NCBI RefSeq assembly: GCF_034344865.1
Contig: NZ_CP133774.1
Coordinates: 2,232,001 to 2,296,000, forward strand
From: Pseudomonas sp. 10S4
GTDB taxonomy: Bacteria > Pseudomonadota > Gammaproteobacteria > Pseudomonadales > Pseudomonadaceae
Length of the DNA stretch: 64,000 bases
Direction: 5' to 3'
Part shown: positions 1 to 10,802 of the stretch, piece by piece
Position numbering within the stretch: the first letter of the stretch is position 1
Layout: every line of letters begins with the position of its first letter
Made by a program: the position numbers and the translations under genes
Notes under the pieces: generated by a model
Seen by the model: the letters and a program-made list of their open reading frames with translations, nothing else
What the model was told of the DNA's origin: nothing
Database searches by the model: none

Positions 1-1
1 C

Positions 2-970
2 CTCGTGTTGTCCACGGCGCTGCTGGCGGTGAACACGCTGATGGAGCCGCAGTACTTCATGGAGCCGCGACAGCTTTATCCGCTGTGGCCGCAATGGCAC
101 CCGGACAAAGCCGTCGCGCTGTTCTCGACGACCATCGTGCTGCTGTTCCTGCCGAAGTTGTTGAGCATCATCCTGATCTGGGCCAAGGGCGCGAAAGAGT
201 TCGGTGGCAAGTTCAAGGTGACGTTCTCGATGCTGCTGGAGATGCTGTTCTCCATGTTGCTGGCGCCGGTGCGGATGATTTTCCACACCCGTTTCGTACT
301 CGCCGCGTTCCTCGGCTGGGCTGCGACCTGGAACTCGCCGCAACGTGACGACGACTCCACTCCCTGGAGCGAAGCGGTCAAACGCCACGGTCCGCAAACC
401 TTGCTGGGCTTCTTCTGGGCCTTGCTGGTGATCTGGCTGAACCCGAGCTTCCTCTGGTGGCTGGTGCCGATCGTCGGTTCGTTGATGCTGTCGATCCCGG
501 TGTCGGTGATCTCCAGTCGTGTTGGCCTGGGCCTGAAGTCCCGTGACGAGAGCCTGTTCCTGATCCCTGAGGAATACAATCCGCCACAGGCCTTGCTGGC
601 GACCGACCAGTACACCCACGAAAACCGTTATCACGCGTTGAAGGACGGCTTTATTCGGGCGGTGGTCGATCCACAGCAGAACGCCTTGGCGTGCTCGTTG
701 GCGACGTCCCGTCACGGTCAGGCCGAGCCGATTGAGTTTTTGCGCGCCGAGCGCGTTCGTCATGCGTTGAAGGCCGGGCCTGCCGGGCTGAACAACCATG
801 AGCGCCTGCAACTGCTGAGCGATCCGGTGGCACTGGCTCGCTTGCATGAGCAGGTCTGGAGCGAAGGCCACGCCGAGTGGCTGGACGCCTGGCGGCAATC
901 GGTGAAAGCCGATCCCCATGCGCCGTTGCTGCCGCTCAAGCCTCTGAGTGCACAGCCTCAGTTGGCCTGA
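2..970 (+). CDS. opgH: Glucans biosynthesis glucosyltransferase OpgH (MdoH), C-terminal part
   Basis: This is the last 322 residues of OpgH, the inner-membrane glucosyltransferase that builds the beta-1,2 backbone of osmoregulated periplasmic glucans. The 5' part lies outside the window and the frame is open from the first bases. What is visible is the membrane-rich C-terminal half: hydrophobic segments around residues 1-20, 35-57, 75-105 and 135-165, the family block [12 protein letters not shown], and the stretch [11 protein letters not shown] followed by a cytosolic tail. The order OpgH, ABC transporter, chemoreceptor matches the PA5077-PA5072 region of P. aeruginosa. Identification is by family sequence patterns; the catalytic GT2 domain itself is not in view. 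Confidence 0.93.
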   Translation, partial: LVLSTALLAVNTLMEPQYFMEPRQLYPLWPQWHPDKAVALFSTTIVLLFLPKLLSIILIWAKGAKEFGGKFKVTFSMLLEMLFSMLLAPVRMIFHTRFVLAAFLGWAATWNSPQRDDDSTPWSEAVKRHGPQTLLGFFWALLVIWLNPSFLWWLVPIVGSLMLSIPVSVISSRVGLGLKSRDESLFLIPEEYNPPQALLATDQYTHENRYHALKDGFIRAVVDPQQNALACSLATSRHGQAEPIEFLRAERVRHALKAGPAGLNNHERLQLLSDPVALARLHEQVWSEGHAEWLDAWRQSVKADPHAPLLPLKPLSAQPQLA

Positions 971-1005
971 CGAAAACCCCGCTTCCTTCAGACTCGGGGC
1001 GCTTC

Positions 1006-1076
1006 AAAAAGATCGCAGCCTTCGGCAGCTCCTACGGATGTATATCGTGTAGGAGCTGCCGAAGCTGCGATCTTTT
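1006..1076. repeat. REP-type palindrome, class B
   Basis: Two arms of about 28 bp, read as AGATCGCAGC...GGCAGCTCCTAC and its complement, face each other across a short loop at about 1036-1047. The same arm sequence recurs at 19091-19178. It lies just after opgH and could act as a transcription terminator or RNA stabiliser. Confidence 0.85.
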
Positions 1077-1253
1077 GCTTTTCTGCCCTACAACAAGCCA
1101 ACAAATCCTCCGTAAACCCTTGTGCAAACGAACGAGTGCGTTAGCATCCGTCCCCGAATTGGTGCGCCCGGGCAGCTTTCTGTTCGTATCTATCGGTTTT
1201 CAAAGGAAAATCGTCGATTGTGCGCCTCACAACGCAATGGTTTTGGGGGCTTG

Positions 1254-2058
1254 ATGATGAAGAAGTATCTGTCGATGCTGCTGGTCGGCGTCACGGCATT
1301 GGTTGCAGTCAACGCGGCGCAGGCCGGCGCCATCGATGACGCGGTCAAGCGTGGCACGCTGAAAGTCGGCATGGACCCGACCTACATGCCATTCGAAATG
1401 ACCAACAAGCGCGGCGAGATCATCGGGTTCGAAGTCGACATCCTCAAAGCTATGTCCAAGGCCATGGGCGTCAAGCTGGAGCTGGTGTCCACCGGCTACG
1501 ACGGCATCATCCCGCGCACCGTCGATGACCGACAAGTTCGACATGATCGGCAGCGGCATGACCCTGACCCAGGAGCGCAACCTGCGCCTGAACTTCAGCG
1601 AACCGTTCATCGTGGTCGGCCAGACCTTGCTGATCCGCAAGGACCTGGAAGGCACCATCAAGTCCTATAAAGACCTGAACACCGACGACTACCGCATCAC
1701 CTCCAAGCTCGGTACCACCGGCGAGATGGTTGCCAGGAAGCTGATCTCCAAGGCCAAGTACCACGGCTACGACAACGAGCAGGAAGCCGTGCTCGACGTG
1801 GTCAACGGCAAGGCCGACGCCTTCATCTACGACGCGCCGTACAACGTTGTGGCGGTGAACAAGGTCGGTGCCGGCAAACTGGTGTTCCTCGACAAGCCGT
1901 TCACTTACGAGCCGCTGGCCTTCGGCCTGAAGAAGGGCGACTACGACAGCCTCAACTTCATCAACAACTTCCTGCACCAGATTCACGAAGACGGCACCTA
2001 CGATCGCATCCATGACAAGTGGTTCAAAGACTCTGCTTGGCTCAAGGACATGGAATAA
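1254..2058 (+). CDS. Amino-acid ABC transporter substrate-binding protein (frameshifted)
   Basis: This is a periplasmic solute-binding protein of the HisJ/GlnH type (SBP_bac_3). It starts at ATG 1254 with a signal peptide (basic MKKY start, hydrophobic core, AQA-G cleavage site near residue 24). The first binding-domain block, GTLKVGMDPTYMPFE, follows. The frame breaks at about 1513-1525: up to GYDGIIP it is in one frame, and from MTDKFDMIGSGMTLTQ it continues in the next one until 2058, so one base (or four) is in excess. Corrected length is about 266 residues, normal for the family. It is the first gene of a three-gene importer with the permease and ATPase downstream. The transported amino acid cannot be read from sequence. 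Confidence 0.85.
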
Positions 2059-2132
2059 GGGCTTCAGCAGCGGTGTGTCAGTAACACCGCGCCGCTCCCA
2101 TCGCGACACAGAATTCGGAACCATAAGACGCA

Positions 2133-3090
2133 ATGAAACATAAAAAATCCCAATGGCCATGGCACGTTCTAACCGTGCTGTTGCTCATCGGCCTGGCCGG
2201 CGCGTTGTATTACGCCACCTCGCTGATGTCCTACGAATGGCGCTGGAACCGCGTGCCGCAGTACTTCGCCTACCACGCCGAAGAGTCCCAGCGCGCCGCC
2301 GACATCTCCACGGTCAGCGAACTGGCGCGCCAGGGCGACAAGGCTGAAGTCACCCTGCGCAATGAAGCGGGCGATGAGCAACACCTGAGCGTCGACGCAA
2401 ACAGCCTGCAAGTAGCCCAGGGCGATGACGTGGCTGAAGGCGACGTGATCGGTGTCACCCGGCATTGGGCCGCCGGACCACTGCTCTGGGGGCTATGGAC
2501 CACGTTGTGGCTGTCCGTGGTGTCGGGCGTGCTCGGGCTGTTGATCGGTCTGGCTACTGGCCTGTGTCGTCTGTCGAACAACCCGACCCTGCGTGATCTC
2601 TCGACCATTTATGTCGAACTGGTGCGCGGTACGCCGCTGTTGGTGCAGATCTTCATTTTCTACTTCTTCATCGGCACCGTGATGAACCTGTCCCGAGAGT
2701 TCGCCGGGATCGCCGCGGTCGTTGTTCACCGGCGCCTACGTGGCCGAGATCATCCGCTCCGGCGTGCAGTCGATCGCCCGTGGTCAGAATGAAGCAGCGC
2801 GCTCCCTCGGTTTGAGTGCTGGTCAGTCGATGCGTCATGTGGTGCTGCCACAAGCACTGAAACGCGTACTGCCGCCGCTGGCCGGGCAGTTCATCAGCCT
2901 GGTGAAAGACACCTCGCTGGTGTCGGTGATCGCCATTACCGAACTGCTGAAAAGCGGTCGTGAAGTCATAACCACCTCGTTCTCGCCGTTCGAAATCCTG
3001 TTCTGCGTGGCCGGGCTGTACCTGTTGATCAACCTGCCGCTGTCGAAAATCGCCAGCCGGCTTGAGCGGAGGCTCGCGCAAAGTGATTGA
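2133..3090 (+). CDS. Amino-acid ABC transporter permease (frameshifted)
   Basis: Inner-membrane permease of the HisMQ type. A first membrane helix at residues 8-30 is followed by an unusual 75-residue charged, probably periplasmic segment; the usual permease core begins near residue 115 (GLWTTLWLSVVSGVLG) and carries the block ELVRGTPLLVQIFIFYFFIG. The coupling-loop EAA signature is present as ARGQNEAARSLGLSAGQSM. The frame breaks at about 2713-2720, where IAA is followed by two missing bases before SLFTGAYVAEIIRSG. Corrected length is about 319 residues. The gene overlaps the next one by 8 bases, so the two proteins are probably translationally coupled. Confidence 0.85.
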
Positions 3091-3816
3091 AGTCCGCGAC
3101 CTGGTAAAAGTCTTCGACACTCGCGGCCAGGTTGTGCGCGCGGTGGATAACGTGTCCACGCAAGTGGCGAAGGGCGAAGTGCTGGTGGTGATCGGCCCGT
3201 CCGGCTCCGGCAAATCGACCTTCCTGCGTTGCCTCAATGGCCTGGAAGCATTCGATTCGGGCTCGGTGAGCATCGACGGCCTGCAACTGGCCGACCCGAA
3301 AACCGACGTGAATGCCTATCGTCGGGAAGTCGGCATGGTGTTCCAGCGCTTCAACCTGTTCCCGCACATGACCGTGCTGGAGAACCTGTGCCTGGCCCAG
3401 AAAGTCGTGCGCAAGCGCGGCAAGAAAGAGCGCGAGGCCAAGGCCCTGGCGTTGCTGGAGAAAGTCGGCATCGCCCAAAAGGCCAACGAGTTTCCGTCAG
3501 CTTTCCGGCGGCCAGCAACAGCGCGTCGGCGTTGCCCGCGGCGCTGGCGATGGAACCTAAGGTCATGCTGTTCGATGAACCGACCTCGGCGCTCGACCCG
3601 GAAATGGTCGGCGAGGTACTGGACGTGATGAAAACCCTGGCCGTGGAAGGCATGACCATGGTTTGCGTGACCCACGAAATGGGCTTCGCCCGGGAAGTGG
3701 CGGATCGGGTGCTGTTCTTCGATCACGGCAAATTGCTGGAAGACGCCTCGCCGGCCGAGTTCTTTGATGCGCCGAAGGATCCGCGAGCCCAGGCTTTCTT
3801 GCGGCAGGTGCTTTAA
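3083..3816 (+). CDS. Amino-acid ABC transporter ATP-binding protein (two frameshifts)
   Basis: Cytoplasmic ATPase of the importer (HisP/GlnQ family). GTG 3083 is chosen as start because GGAGG lies 10 bases upstream, inside the permease gene. Walker A is [12 protein letters not shown], the Q-loop [10 protein letters not shown], the signature LSGGQQQRV, Walker [14 protein letters not shown] and the H-loop [13 protein letters not shown]. The signature is readable only in the third frame: two bases are missing at about 3496-3498 (before QLSGGQ) and one is in excess at about 3537-3540 (before ALAMEP). Corrected length is about 244 residues. The two closely spaced indels around an intact signature look like sequencing error. 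Confidence 0.85.
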
Positions 3817-3838
3817 TCGCGTCGACTGTCAGATCGCT

Positions 3839-3931
3839 TTCGCGAGCACGCCCGCTCCCACAGTGGATCTCGGTCGAGCACAAAAAATGTGTTCAGCGAA
3901 AATCTAATGTGGGAGCGGGCTTGCTCGCGAA
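3839..3931. repeat. REPIN, class A (paired REP)
   Basis: Two inverted copies of the core TGTGGGAGCGGGCTTGCTCG are separated by about 45 bases. The left copy has one mismatch (CACGCCC instead of CAAGCCC). It lies between the convergent ABC operon and chemoreceptor gene. Confidence 0.85.
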
Positions 3932-3946
3932 TGGCTTCACCTCGGT

Positions 3947-5863
3947 TTAAACCTTAAACCGCCCAACCAACATCTGTAGATGCGTCCCCAGCCGCGCCAG
4001 CTCAACGCTGGAGGCCGCGGTCTCTTCACTCGCTGCCGAGGTCTGCTCAGACACATCGCGCACGTTCAGCACGCTACGGTTGATCTCTTCGGCCACGGCG
4101 CTTTGTTGCTCGGCGGCAGCGGCAATCTGCTGGTTCATCGACTGGATCGCTGACACCGTGCGAGTGATGCTTGCCAACGAGCCACCGGCCCGGCGGGTCA
4201 GTTCGACGCTGCTGTCGGTCAGGCTGCGGCTGTTGTCCATGATGGTCGCCACCTGCTGGGTACCGGTTTGCAGGCCGACGATCAGTTCTTCGATTTCTTC
4301 AGTGGACTTCTGGGTGCGCTGGGCCAGGCTGCGGACTTCGTCGGCGACCACCGCGAAACCACGTCCGGCCTCACCGGCACGGGCGGCTTCGATGGCGGCG
4401 TTGAGCGCCAGCAAGTTGGTCTGTTGCGCTACGGACTTGATCACGTCGAGCACGCTGCCGATCTTGTCGCTTTCGCGCTTCAGATCGCTCATGGCGACGG
4501 TGGAGTTGCCGACTTCGATAGCCAGCCGCTCGATTTGGGCGATGGCTTCACCGACCACTTTGTCACCTTCGCGGGCCTGCTGATCGGCGGCGACGGCGGC
4601 TTCAGAGGCTTCCTCGGCGTTACGCGCGACTTCCTGCACGGTGGCGGTCATCTCGTGCATGGCCGTGGCGACCTGATCGGTTTCCACTTTCTGACTGTTG
4701 ACCCCGGCGCTGGTTTGCTCGGTGACGGCGGACAGTTCTTCCGCAGCGCTGGCGATTTGCGTCACGCCGTTGCTGATACCGCCGATCAACTCACGCAGGC
4801 CCAGGGTCATGCTCTGCATGGCGCGCTGGAGCTGGCCCAGTTCGTCCTGACGTTCGGAGATGAGGTTGTGAGTCAGATCGCCAGCCGCGACGCGCTCGGC
4901 GACTTTGAGGGTCTGGCTCAGCGGAATGACGATCTGGCGAGTGATCGCCCACGCCGCGAGCAGGCCGAAAGCCAGTGCGAGGACGGTGGCCATCAGCAGC
5001 AGGTTTTTTGCGCTGGCGGCGTCGGTGTCCCGCACGATGGTTTGCGATGTGGTCAGTTTTTTGCTGAGGTCGAGCAGGATATCGCCTTGCTCGCTCATGC
5101 GTTTGAGCGCGGCGGCACTGGCCACTTGAGAGTCACGGAATTGGCTGACGGCAGCGCGATAGGCCTTGAGCGAGTCGGTGGCCTGTTGCAGGTTGGCGGC
5201 GTGCTGTTCCGGCAGATTGGCCGGCAGGGTCTCGAGGTTTTTCAGGGCGGCGTCGATGGCGTCCAGCGCCGGCTGCTCAGCTTCGGTCTTGGCGCTATAG
5301 GTGTAGCCGCGCACCTGGAAGCGCGCTTGCTGGATCAGTTTGCTCAGGTCGATCACGCTGTTGAACTGGGCGACGCTGTCGCCTTGCAGCAGCGCTTTCT
5401 CGACTTCAGCGACCTTGGCCACGGCGTTGTCGGCGGTAGCGCCAAGCTTGCTGCGAGCATCTTCGCGATTGGCACCGGCCTGGGTCATGGCGATAAAGGC
5501 TTGCTTGTACTGGCTGACGGCGGCCAGTTGCTGGTCGATCATCGCAACGTCGGCGGGTTGCTCGATCAGCTTGCGCGCGGTTTGCAGGCCAGCGTCGAGT
5601 TGGCCCACCAGGTCGTTGACCGCGCCCGGGCCTTGTTCGCCTCGGCGCATTTCGTAGTCCAGGCGCGCCAGGCGCAGGTCCTTGGTCAGCTCATTGAGAC
5701 TGGAAATGAACCCCAGCTTATCGCCGCGGCTCATCACACCTGTCAGGCCGGTCCAGCCGGTAAAGGTGATCAAAAGGGTCAGGAGCAGGACGAGACCGAA
5801 GCCGACACCCAGTTTGCGATTAACGCTTACGTTTCCCAGTTTCTCGGCTAGCCAACGGTACAT
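3947..5863 (-). CDS. Methyl-accepting chemotaxis protein with large periplasmic sensor domain
   Basis: A 638-residue chemoreceptor. ATG 5863 is chosen because GGGAG lies 7 bases upstream; upstream in-frame codons lack a ribosome site. TM1 is at about residues 18-40, then a long all-helical periplasmic domain of about 240 residues, TM2 at about 285-305 ([18 protein letters not shown]), a HAMP domain, and a signalling domain with the conserved tip around [23 protein letters not shown]. The sensor's size and helical character fit the helical bimodular (HBM) class. In P. aeruginosa the gene at this place, PA5072, is McpK, an alpha-ketoglutarate receptor with an HBM domain; orthology is inferred from synteny and length. 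There is no C-terminal CheR-binding pentapeptide. Confidence 0.9.
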   Translation of the reverse strand: MYRWLAEKLGNVSVNRKLGVGFGLVLLLTLLITFTGWTGLTGVMSRGDKLGFISSLNELTKDLRLARLDYEMRRGEQGPGAVNDLVGQLDAGLQTARKLIEQPADVAMIDQQLAAVSQYKQAFIAMTQAGANREDARSKLGATADNAVAKVAEVEKALLQGDSVAQFNSVIDLSKLIQQARFQVRGYTYSAKTEAEQPALDAIDAALKNLETLPANLPEQHAANLQQATDSLKAYRAAVSQFRDSQVASAAALKRMSEQGDILLDLSKKLTTSQTIVRDTDAASAKNLLLMATVLALAFGLLAAWAITRQIVIPLSQTLKVAERVAAGDLTHNLISERQDELGQLQRAMQSMTLGLRELIGGISNGVTQIASAAEELSAVTEQTSAGVNSQKVETDQVATAMHEMTATVQEVARNAEEASEAAVAADQQAREGDKVVGEAIAQIERLAIEVGNSTVAMSDLKRESDKIGSVLDVIKSVAQQTNLLALNAAIEAARAGEAGRGFAVVADEVRSLAQRTQKSTEEIEELIVGLQTGTQQVATIMDNSRSLTDSSVELTRRAGGSLASITRTVSAIQSMNQQIAAAAEQQSAVAEEINRSVLNVRDVSEQTSAASEETAASSVELARLGTHLQMLVGRFKV

Positions 5864-5905
5864 GCTGCTACTCCCCTCGGACCACAAATTGGTTTTATGA
5901 GGGCT

Positions 5906-5932
5906 GTATCGGCTGATGGGAGAGAATCTGTA
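5906..5932 (-). promoter_or_regulatory. Candidate sigma-28 (FliA) promoter of the chemoreceptor gene
   Basis: On the minus strand TACA, 15 bases, GCCGATAC fits the FliA consensus TAAA-N15-GCCGATAA with two mismatches and exact spacing. The -10 box ends about 43 bases upstream of ATG 5863. FliA control is usual for chemoreceptors and flagellar late genes. Confidence 0.65.
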
Positions 5933-5965
5933 GACGGGATGCAGTATTCAGACGGGCAAATGACT

Positions 5966-6082
5966 TGTGGCGAGGGGCTTGCCCCCGTTTGGGCGCGAAG
6001 CGGCCACCGCTCTTTTCCTGCTGAACCGTATCCGTCTGGTTTACGACTGCTTCGCAGCCGAAGGGGCAAGCCCCTTGGCACA
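5966..6082. repeat. REPIN, class C variant
   Basis: Inverted arms reading GTGGCGAGGGGCTTGCCCC and its near-complement enclose about 65 bases. The core differs from the class A REPs. It lies between the chemoreceptor promoter region and the 3' end of rsmE. Confidence 0.75.
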
Positions 6083-6099
6083 ATGGACCGTGTTTGTGA

Positions 6100-6807
6100 T
6101 CAGAAGAGCCGGGCCAGCAGCGCAGTAACGGCCGTTTCAACCCGCAGAATACGATCGCCCAGTTGCACTGGTCGCAAGCCGGATTTGCCCAACAACTCGA
6201 TTTCGTAAGGGATCCAGCCGCCTTCGGGGCCGATGGCCAGGGTTACCGGTTCGTCCAGGCCACGAGGGCAGGGCGGGTAGTTGCCGGGGTGGCCGACCAG
6301 GCCGAGGGTGCCTTCAGTGATGGCGGGCAGACGGTCTTCGACGAATGGCTTGAAGCGCTTCTCGATGACGATCTCCGGCAACACACTGTCCCGGGCTTGT
6401 TCGAGGCCGAGAATCAACTGCTCGCGAATCGCTTCAGGCTCCAGAAACGGGGTTTGCCAGAAGCTCTTCTCGACGCGGTAGCTGTTCACCAGCACGATGC
6501 GCGGCACACCCATGGCGGCCACGGTCTGAAACACCCTGCGAAGCATTTTCGGGCGTGGCAGGGCCAACACCAGGGTCAACGGCAGCTTGGTCGGTGGCTG
6601 TTGATCGAGAACGACGCGCAATTCGGCTTCATCAGCATCCAGGCGCAGCACTTCGGCCGAACCCATTAAACCGCCGATCCGCCCGACACGCATGCTGTCA
6701 CCCACCTCACAGCGATGGACTTCCTGCATGTGCGTTAACCGGCGATCACGCAGGATCACCCGGTCGGCCGCAATAAAGTCGGCCTCTTCGAGGAGCAGCA
6801 GGTTCAC
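6100..6807 (-). CDS. rsmE: 16S rRNA (uracil(1498)-N(3))-methyltransferase RsmE
   Basis: 235-residue SPOUT-fold methyltransferase that modifies U1498 of 16S rRNA in the 30S subunit. The N-terminal PUA-like part runs to about residue 70 ([12 protein letters not shown]). The trefoil-knot SAM site is made by AIGPEGGW and [11 protein letters not shown] near the C-terminus. It starts with GTG, whose last two bases belong to the tatC stop (GTGA overlap), so it is the last gene of the tat-his-ubi run. Length and motifs are normal for the family. Confidence 0.95.
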   Translation of the reverse strand: MNLLLLEEADFIAADRVILRDRRLTHMQEVHRCEVGDSMRVGRIGGLMGSAEVLRLDADEAELRVVLDQQPPTKLPLTLVLALPRPKMLRRVFQTVAAMGVPRIVLVNSYRVEKSFWQTPFLEPEAIREQLILGLEQARDSVLPEIVIEKRFKPFVEDRLPAITEGTLGLVGHPGNYPPCPRGLDEPVTLAIGPEGGWIPYEIELLGKSGLRPVQLGDRILRVETAVTALLARLF

Positions 6808-7598
6808 GGCTGGGTCGCTGGCGGCTGGTCGTTGTGATCGTCAGCCGGTTGATCGTCCGGGTGTTCACCGCGTTTGCTGACCAGGCTGCCGAACAGGATG
6901 CCGATTTCAAACAGCAACCACATCGGTACGGCCAACAGCGTCTGCGAGAAAATGTCCGGTGGGGTCAGGATCATGCCGACCACGAAGCAGCCGATGACCA
7001 CGTACGGGCGGATTTTCTTCAGGTATTTGACGTCGACGACGCCGATCCACACCAGCAGTACCACGGCCACCGGGATCTCGAACGCTACGCCGAAGGCGAA
7101 GAACAGCGTCATGACGAAATCGAGGTAGCTGGTGATGTCGGTCATCATTTCCACGCCGGCCGGGGTGGCAGAGGCGAAGAACTTGAAGATCAGCGGGAAG
7201 ACCAGGTAGTAGGCGAACGCCATGCCGGTATAGAACAGCAGGATGCTGGAGACCAGCAACGGCACGGCGATGCGTTTCTCGTGCTTATAAAGGCCCGGTG
7301 CGATAAAGCCCCAGATCTGATGCAGGATCACCGGGATCGCCAGAAACAGCGACACCATCATCGTCAGTTTCAACGGCGTCAGGAACGGCGAAGACACGTC
7401 GGTAGCGATCATCGTTGCGCCGACGGGCAGGTACGCCCGCAGGGGAGTCGAGACGAAGGTGTAGATCTGCTGGGTAAACGCGAACAACCCGGCGAAGATG
7501 ATGAAAATCGCCGCTACACAACGCAGCAGGCGGGTACGCAACTCGGTGAGGTGCGAAACCAGCGGCATGTGCTGGTCGTTTTCAGGAAGTTCGCTCAT
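6804..7598 (-). CDS. tatC: Sec-independent protein translocase TatC
   Basis: 264-residue polytopic inner-membrane receptor of the twin-arginine translocase, which exports folded proteins with RR signal peptides. The N-terminal cytosolic block [15 protein letters not shown] contains the conserved HLxELR motif that contacts the signal peptide. Six hydrophobic segments can be counted, including [32 protein letters not shown] and [16 protein letters not shown]. The tail is short and charged. The start overlaps the tatB stop by four bases (ATGA), so TatB and TatC are probably made in step. Confidence 0.97.
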   Translation of the reverse strand: MSELPENDQHMPLVSHLTELRTRLLRCVAAIFIIFAGLFAFTQQIYTFVSTPLRAYLPVGATMIATDVSSPFLTPLKLTMMVSLFLAIPVILHQIWGFIAPGLYKHEKRIAVPLLVSSILLFYTGMAFAYYLVFPLIFKFFASATPAGVEMMTDITSYLDFVMTLFFAFGVAFEIPVAVVLLVWIGVVDVKYLKKIRPYVVIGCFVVGMILTPPDIFSQTLLAVPMWLLFEIGILFGSLVSKRGEHPDDQPADDHNDQPPATQP

Positions 7599-8077
7599 GG
7601 GGCTCGCGGCGGCAATGTTGGGTCGTGAGGAGCCGGCGTTGTCGGCGCGGCGGCAGGAGCAACATGTTCAATTGGTGTCGGTGCGACAACGACAGGCGCA
7701 GGCTCGACGGCAGCCACGGTAGGCGCGTGTTCTGCAGACGGGACAACAACGGCAGGTTCTGCAACTACCGGAGCATGAATCGTCTGCTCCGCCACCGGCT
7801 CAACCGGTTGCACCGGCGTCGCCTCCTGCTGGGTCGGCGTGAAGATCTTCCGCGCCTCCTGTTCCAGGGACAGAATGTGCTCGTTGTGCAGTTGCCGACG
7901 AATCTCGTCGGCACCGATTTCACGTTCAACTTCCTGTTTGATCGCGTTGAAGCTGCGCTTCAGCCGCCCGATCCACAGGCCGGCGGTGCGCGCAGCACCC
8001 GGCAAACGCTCGGGGCCCAGTACCAGCAGGGCAACGAGGCCGACGAGCAGCAGTTCAGAGAAGCTGATACCAAACAT
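7595..8077 (-). CDS. tatB: Sec-independent protein translocase TatB
   Basis: 160-residue TatB. One N-terminal membrane helix ([21 protein letters not shown]) is followed by the conserved GPERLP hinge, a basic amphipathic helix and a long Pro/Val/Ala-rich disordered tail (residues about 95-160). TatB binds TatC and presents the signal peptide. The tail is low-complexity and variable, as in other pseudomonads. Order is tatA-tatB-tatC on the minus strand. Confidence 0.96.
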   Translation of the reverse strand: MFGISFSELLLVGLVALLVLGPERLPGAARTAGLWIGRLKRSFNAIKQEVEREIGADEIRRQLHNEHILSLEQEARKIFTPTQQEATPVQPVEPVAEQTIHAPVVAEPAVVVPSAEHAPTVAAVEPAPVVVAPTPIEHVAPAAAPTTPAPHDPTLPPRAP

Positions 8078-8087
8078 TAGTCAGTGC

Positions 8088-8366
8088 TCACACGTCTTTG
8101 CGGATCGGCTCTTCGACTTTCTGCGCCTGCACGTCAATGGTGTGCGGCTGGTTCAGTGGCGAGGTCGTCGTTGGTTGAGCAGGTGGCACCGGTTGGGCCG
8201 GGGTCACCGTCGGGTCAACTGGCTTCTCTTCATCGTTCATGGCTTTGCGAAAGCCCTTGATCGACTCGCCGACGTCAGTGCCGAGGTTTTTCAGTTTCTT
8301 GGTGCCGAACACCAGCACCACGACAACCAGGATGACGATCCAGTGTTTCCAGTCAAAAATGCCCAT
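8088..8366 (-). CDS. tatA: Sec-independent protein translocase TatA
   Basis: 92-residue pore-forming Tat subunit. ATG 8366 is chosen because GAGGAG lies about 8 bases upstream and the protein then begins [21 protein letters not shown], the standard TatA/E start; a longer in-frame extension upstream overlaps the hisE 3' end and is unlikely. The membrane helix, the [10 protein letters not shown] hinge and a Pro/Thr-rich tail are visible. It is the first of the three tat genes. Confidence 0.95.
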   Translation of the reverse strand: MGIFDWKHWIVILVVVVLVFGTKKLKNLGTDVGESIKGFRKAMNDEEKPVDPTVTPAQPVPPAQPTTTSPLNQPHTIDVQAQKVEEPIRKDV

Positions 8367-8391
8367 GTTGCTGCTCCTCTCTAATAATTGT

Positions 8392-8724
8392 TCAGGCGGA
8401 CGGGCGCGAGGCTTTCTCGGCGTGTCCGGACAGACCGAAGCGACGGTCCAGTTCATCGAGTACAGCCTGGGGATGCTGCCCCAATTGGGCGAGCATGACC
8501 ATACTGTGGAACCACAAATCGGCGGTTTCGTAGATCACATCGCTGCAGTCACCGCTGATGGCGGCGTCCTTGGCGGCAATGATGGTTTCGACCGACTCTT
8601 CGCCGACTTTTTCCAGAATCTTGTTCAAGCCCTTGTGGTACAGGCTGGCGACATACGAGCTGTCGGCGGCGGCGCCTTTGCGCTCTTCCAGCACCTCGGC
8701 CAGACGGGTCAAAGTGTCACTCAT
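8392..8724 (-). CDS. hisE: Phosphoribosyl-ATP pyrophosphatase HisE
   Basis: 110-residue all-alpha MazG-like NTP pyrophosphohydrolase that hydrolyses PRPP-ATP adduct (PR-ATP) to PR-AMP in histidine synthesis. The metal-binding pattern is seen in [14 protein letters not shown] and [12 protein letters not shown]. HisE and HisI are separate proteins here, unlike the fused HisIE of enterobacteria. The start overlaps the hisI end by eight bases. Confidence 0.96.
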   Translation of the reverse strand: MSDTLTRLAEVLEERKGAAADSSYVASLYHKGLNKILEKVGEESVETIIAAKDAAISGDCSDVIYETADLWFHSMVMLAQLGQHPQAVLDELDRRFGLSGHAEKASRPSA

Positions 8725-9118
8725 GGGTGTGTCCTGCAGAATAGATGGCGTGCGGGTCTTTGAGTACCGGGTCGACGGTTTTCCAGTCGCCGTTCTCGAA
8801 GACGCGGTAGAAGCAGCTCTGGCGGCCGGTATGACAGGCGATGTCGCCGATTTGCTCGACCATCAGGATGATCACATCGGCGTCACAGTCCAGGCGCATC
8901 TCATGCAGGGTTTGCACGTGGCCGGACTCTTCACCTTTGCGCCACAACTTGCCACGGGAACGTGACCAGTAAATGGCACGGTTCTCGGCAGCGCTCAGTT
9001 CCAGCGCTTCGCGGTTCATCCAGGCCATCATCAGGACGCGCCCGGTCTTGTGATCCTGGGCAATCGCTGGCACCAGGCCATCGGCGTCCCACTTGATCTC
9101 GTCCAGCCAGTTTTTCAT
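8717..9118 (-). CDS. hisI: Phosphoribosyl-AMP cyclohydrolase HisI
   Basis: 133-residue zinc enzyme that opens the purine ring of PR-AMP, the step after HisE. ATG 9118 ([11 protein letters not shown]) is chosen as the family start. Metal and active-site residues are visible in [27 protein letters not shown] and CHTGRQSCF. The overlapping arrangement with hisE suggests coupled translation. Confidence 0.96.
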   Translation of the reverse strand: MKNWLDEIKWDADGLVPAIAQDHKTGRVLMMAWMNREALELSAAENRAIYWSRSRGKLWRKGEESGHVQTLHEMRLDCDADVIILMVEQIGDIACHTGRQSCFYRVFENGDWKTVDPVLKDPHAIYSAGHTHE

Positions 9119-9197
9119 CTTCGACTCCGACAGCGGGCCCGACACTTCATTAGTCGGGCAGGCGTTGAAACAGTGTGCCAGCGTGCGAAGGCTCTGG

Positions 9198-10802
9198 CTA
9201 TCGGCGAACGACCAGATACAAGCCGACGGCCACCATGATGCCGGCCGGCCAATGCCCCAGTTCGTTCAGTGGCCCACCCGCAGCGAGTATCGTCCCGCCG
9301 GCCAGATGTGCACAACCGAGCAGTCGCAGCAGCCAGTCGTCCTTGCGCCGGTGCCACGGTGGTGGCGGGTCGTAGGCGTGGGGCTGGGACATGCGTTCGA
9401 GCAGGTCGCGGGCCATGTTGGCCAGGTGCGGCAACTGTTCGAACTGGCTCTGTACGTTGCCGATCAAGGCTTTGGGGCTGACGCGTTCACGCATCCAGCG
9501 TTCGAGGAACGGCTGGGCTGTGTTCCACAGATCGAGGTCCGGGTACAACTGACGGCCCAGGCCTTCGATGTTCAACAGGGTTTTTTGCAGCAAAACGAGT
9601 TGCGGCTGCACTTCCATGTTGAAGCGCCGAGCGGTCTGGAACAGGCGCATCAGCACCTGACCGAAGGAAATATCTTTTAACGGTTTTTCGAAAATCGGTT
9701 CGCAAACCGTACGGATCGCCGCTTCGAACTCGTTGAGTTTGGTTTCCGCCGGCACCCAGCCCGAATCGATGTGCAACTGCGCCACACGCCGGTAATCACG
9801 TTTGAAGAACGCGAACAGGTTGCGCGCCAGGTAATCCTGGTCTTCCGGGGTCAGGCTGCCGACGATGCCGCAGTCGATCGCAATATACTGCGGGCTCCAC
9901 GGGTTGACGGTGCTGACGAAGATGTTGCCCGGGTGCATGTCGGCGTGGAAGAAACTGTCGCGGAACACTTGGGTGAAGAAGATCTCCACGCCACGTTCGG
10001 CGAGCATCTTCATGTCGGTGCGCTGGTCGGCCAGGGTCGTCAGGTCGGTGACCTGGATCCCGTAGATGCGCTCCATCACCAGCACTTTCGGCCGGCACCA
10101 GTCCCAATAGACTTGCGGTACGTACAGCAGCGGCGAGCCTTCGAAGTTGCGCTTCAACTGGCTGGCGTTGGCCGCCTCGCGCAGCAGGTCGAGTTCGTCG
10201 TAGATGGTTTTTTCGTAGTCCTGGACCACGTCCACCGGGTGCAACAGGCGCGCGTCGGCCGAGAGTCTTTCGGCGGCGCGGGCGAGGATGAACAGCCACG
10301 CCAGGTCTTGCTTGATGATCGGTTTGAGGCCCGGGCGGATGACTTTGACGACCACTTCTTCACCGGTTTTCAGCTGCGCGGCATGCACCTGCGCCACCGA
10401 GGCCGAGGCCAGCGGTTCGACGTCGAAACGGCTGAAAACTTCGCTGATTTTTTTGCCGAGCTGCTCTTCGATCAGCTTGATCGACACTTGCGAGTCGAAC
10501 GGCGGCACCCGGTCCTGCAACTTCATCAGCTCATCGGCGATGTCTTCCGGCAACAGGTCGCGGCGGGTGGACAGGATCTGCCCGAACTTGATGAAAATCG
10601 GCCCCAGGTCCTGCAGCGCCAGGCGCAATCGCGCGCCACGGGTCAGGTCCAGCGTCTTGCGCGGGAACCAGCGCCACGGCAAGGCATAACGCAGCGCCAG
10701 CAAAAACCAGGGCAGCGGCAGGGCGAACAGCAGGTCATCGAGGCGGTAGCGGATCACGACGCGCTGGATGCGCAACAAACGGCGGACGGCAAGCAGCTTC
10801 AT
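9198..10802 (-). CDS. ubiB: Ubiquinone biosynthesis regulatory kinase-like protein UbiB
   Basis: 534-residue member of the UbiB/ABC1/ADCK atypical kinase family, needed for aerobic ubiquinone synthesis and thought to act as an ATPase that extracts lipid intermediates. The family KxGQ motif is in [19 protein letters not shown] (about residue 70). The nucleotide-binding lobe includes [10 protein letters not shown] and VLVMERIYG; the catalytic loop is [10 protein letters not shown] followed by IDCGIVG. The C-terminus has two hydrophobic helices that anchor it to the inner membrane. The start overlaps the ubiJ stop by four bases. Confidence 0.96.
   Translation of the reverse strand: MKLLAVRRLLRIQRVVIRYRLDDLLFALPLPWFLLALRYALPWRWFPRKTLDLTRGARLRLALQDLGPIFIKFGQILSTRRDLLPEDIADELMKLQDRVPPFDSQVSIKLIEEQLGKKISEVFSRFDVEPLASASVAQVHAAQLKTGEEVVVKVIRPGLKPIIKQDLAWLFILARAAERLSADARLLHPVDVVQDYEKTIYDELDLLREAANASQLKRNFEGSPLLYVPQVYWDWCRPKVLVMERIYGIQVTDLTTLADQRTDMKMLAERGVEIFFTQVFRDSFFHADMHPGNIFVSTVNPWSPQYIAIDCGIVGSLTPEDQDYLARNLFAFFKRDYRRVAQLHIDSGWVPAETKLNEFEAAIRTVCEPIFEKPLKDISFGQVLMRLFQTARRFNMEVQPQLVLLQKTLLNIEGLGRQLYPDLDLWNTAQPFLERWMRERVSPKALIGNVQSQFEQLPHLANMARDLLERMSQPHAYDPPPPWHRRKDDWLLRLLGCAHLAGGTILAAGGPLNELGHWPAGIMVAVGLYLVVRR

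Noticed and set aside
4268..5851. Long open frame on the plus strand, 527 codons
   Set aside because: It lies fully antisense to the chemoreceptor gene and has no family features; GC-rich codons on one strand leave the other open.
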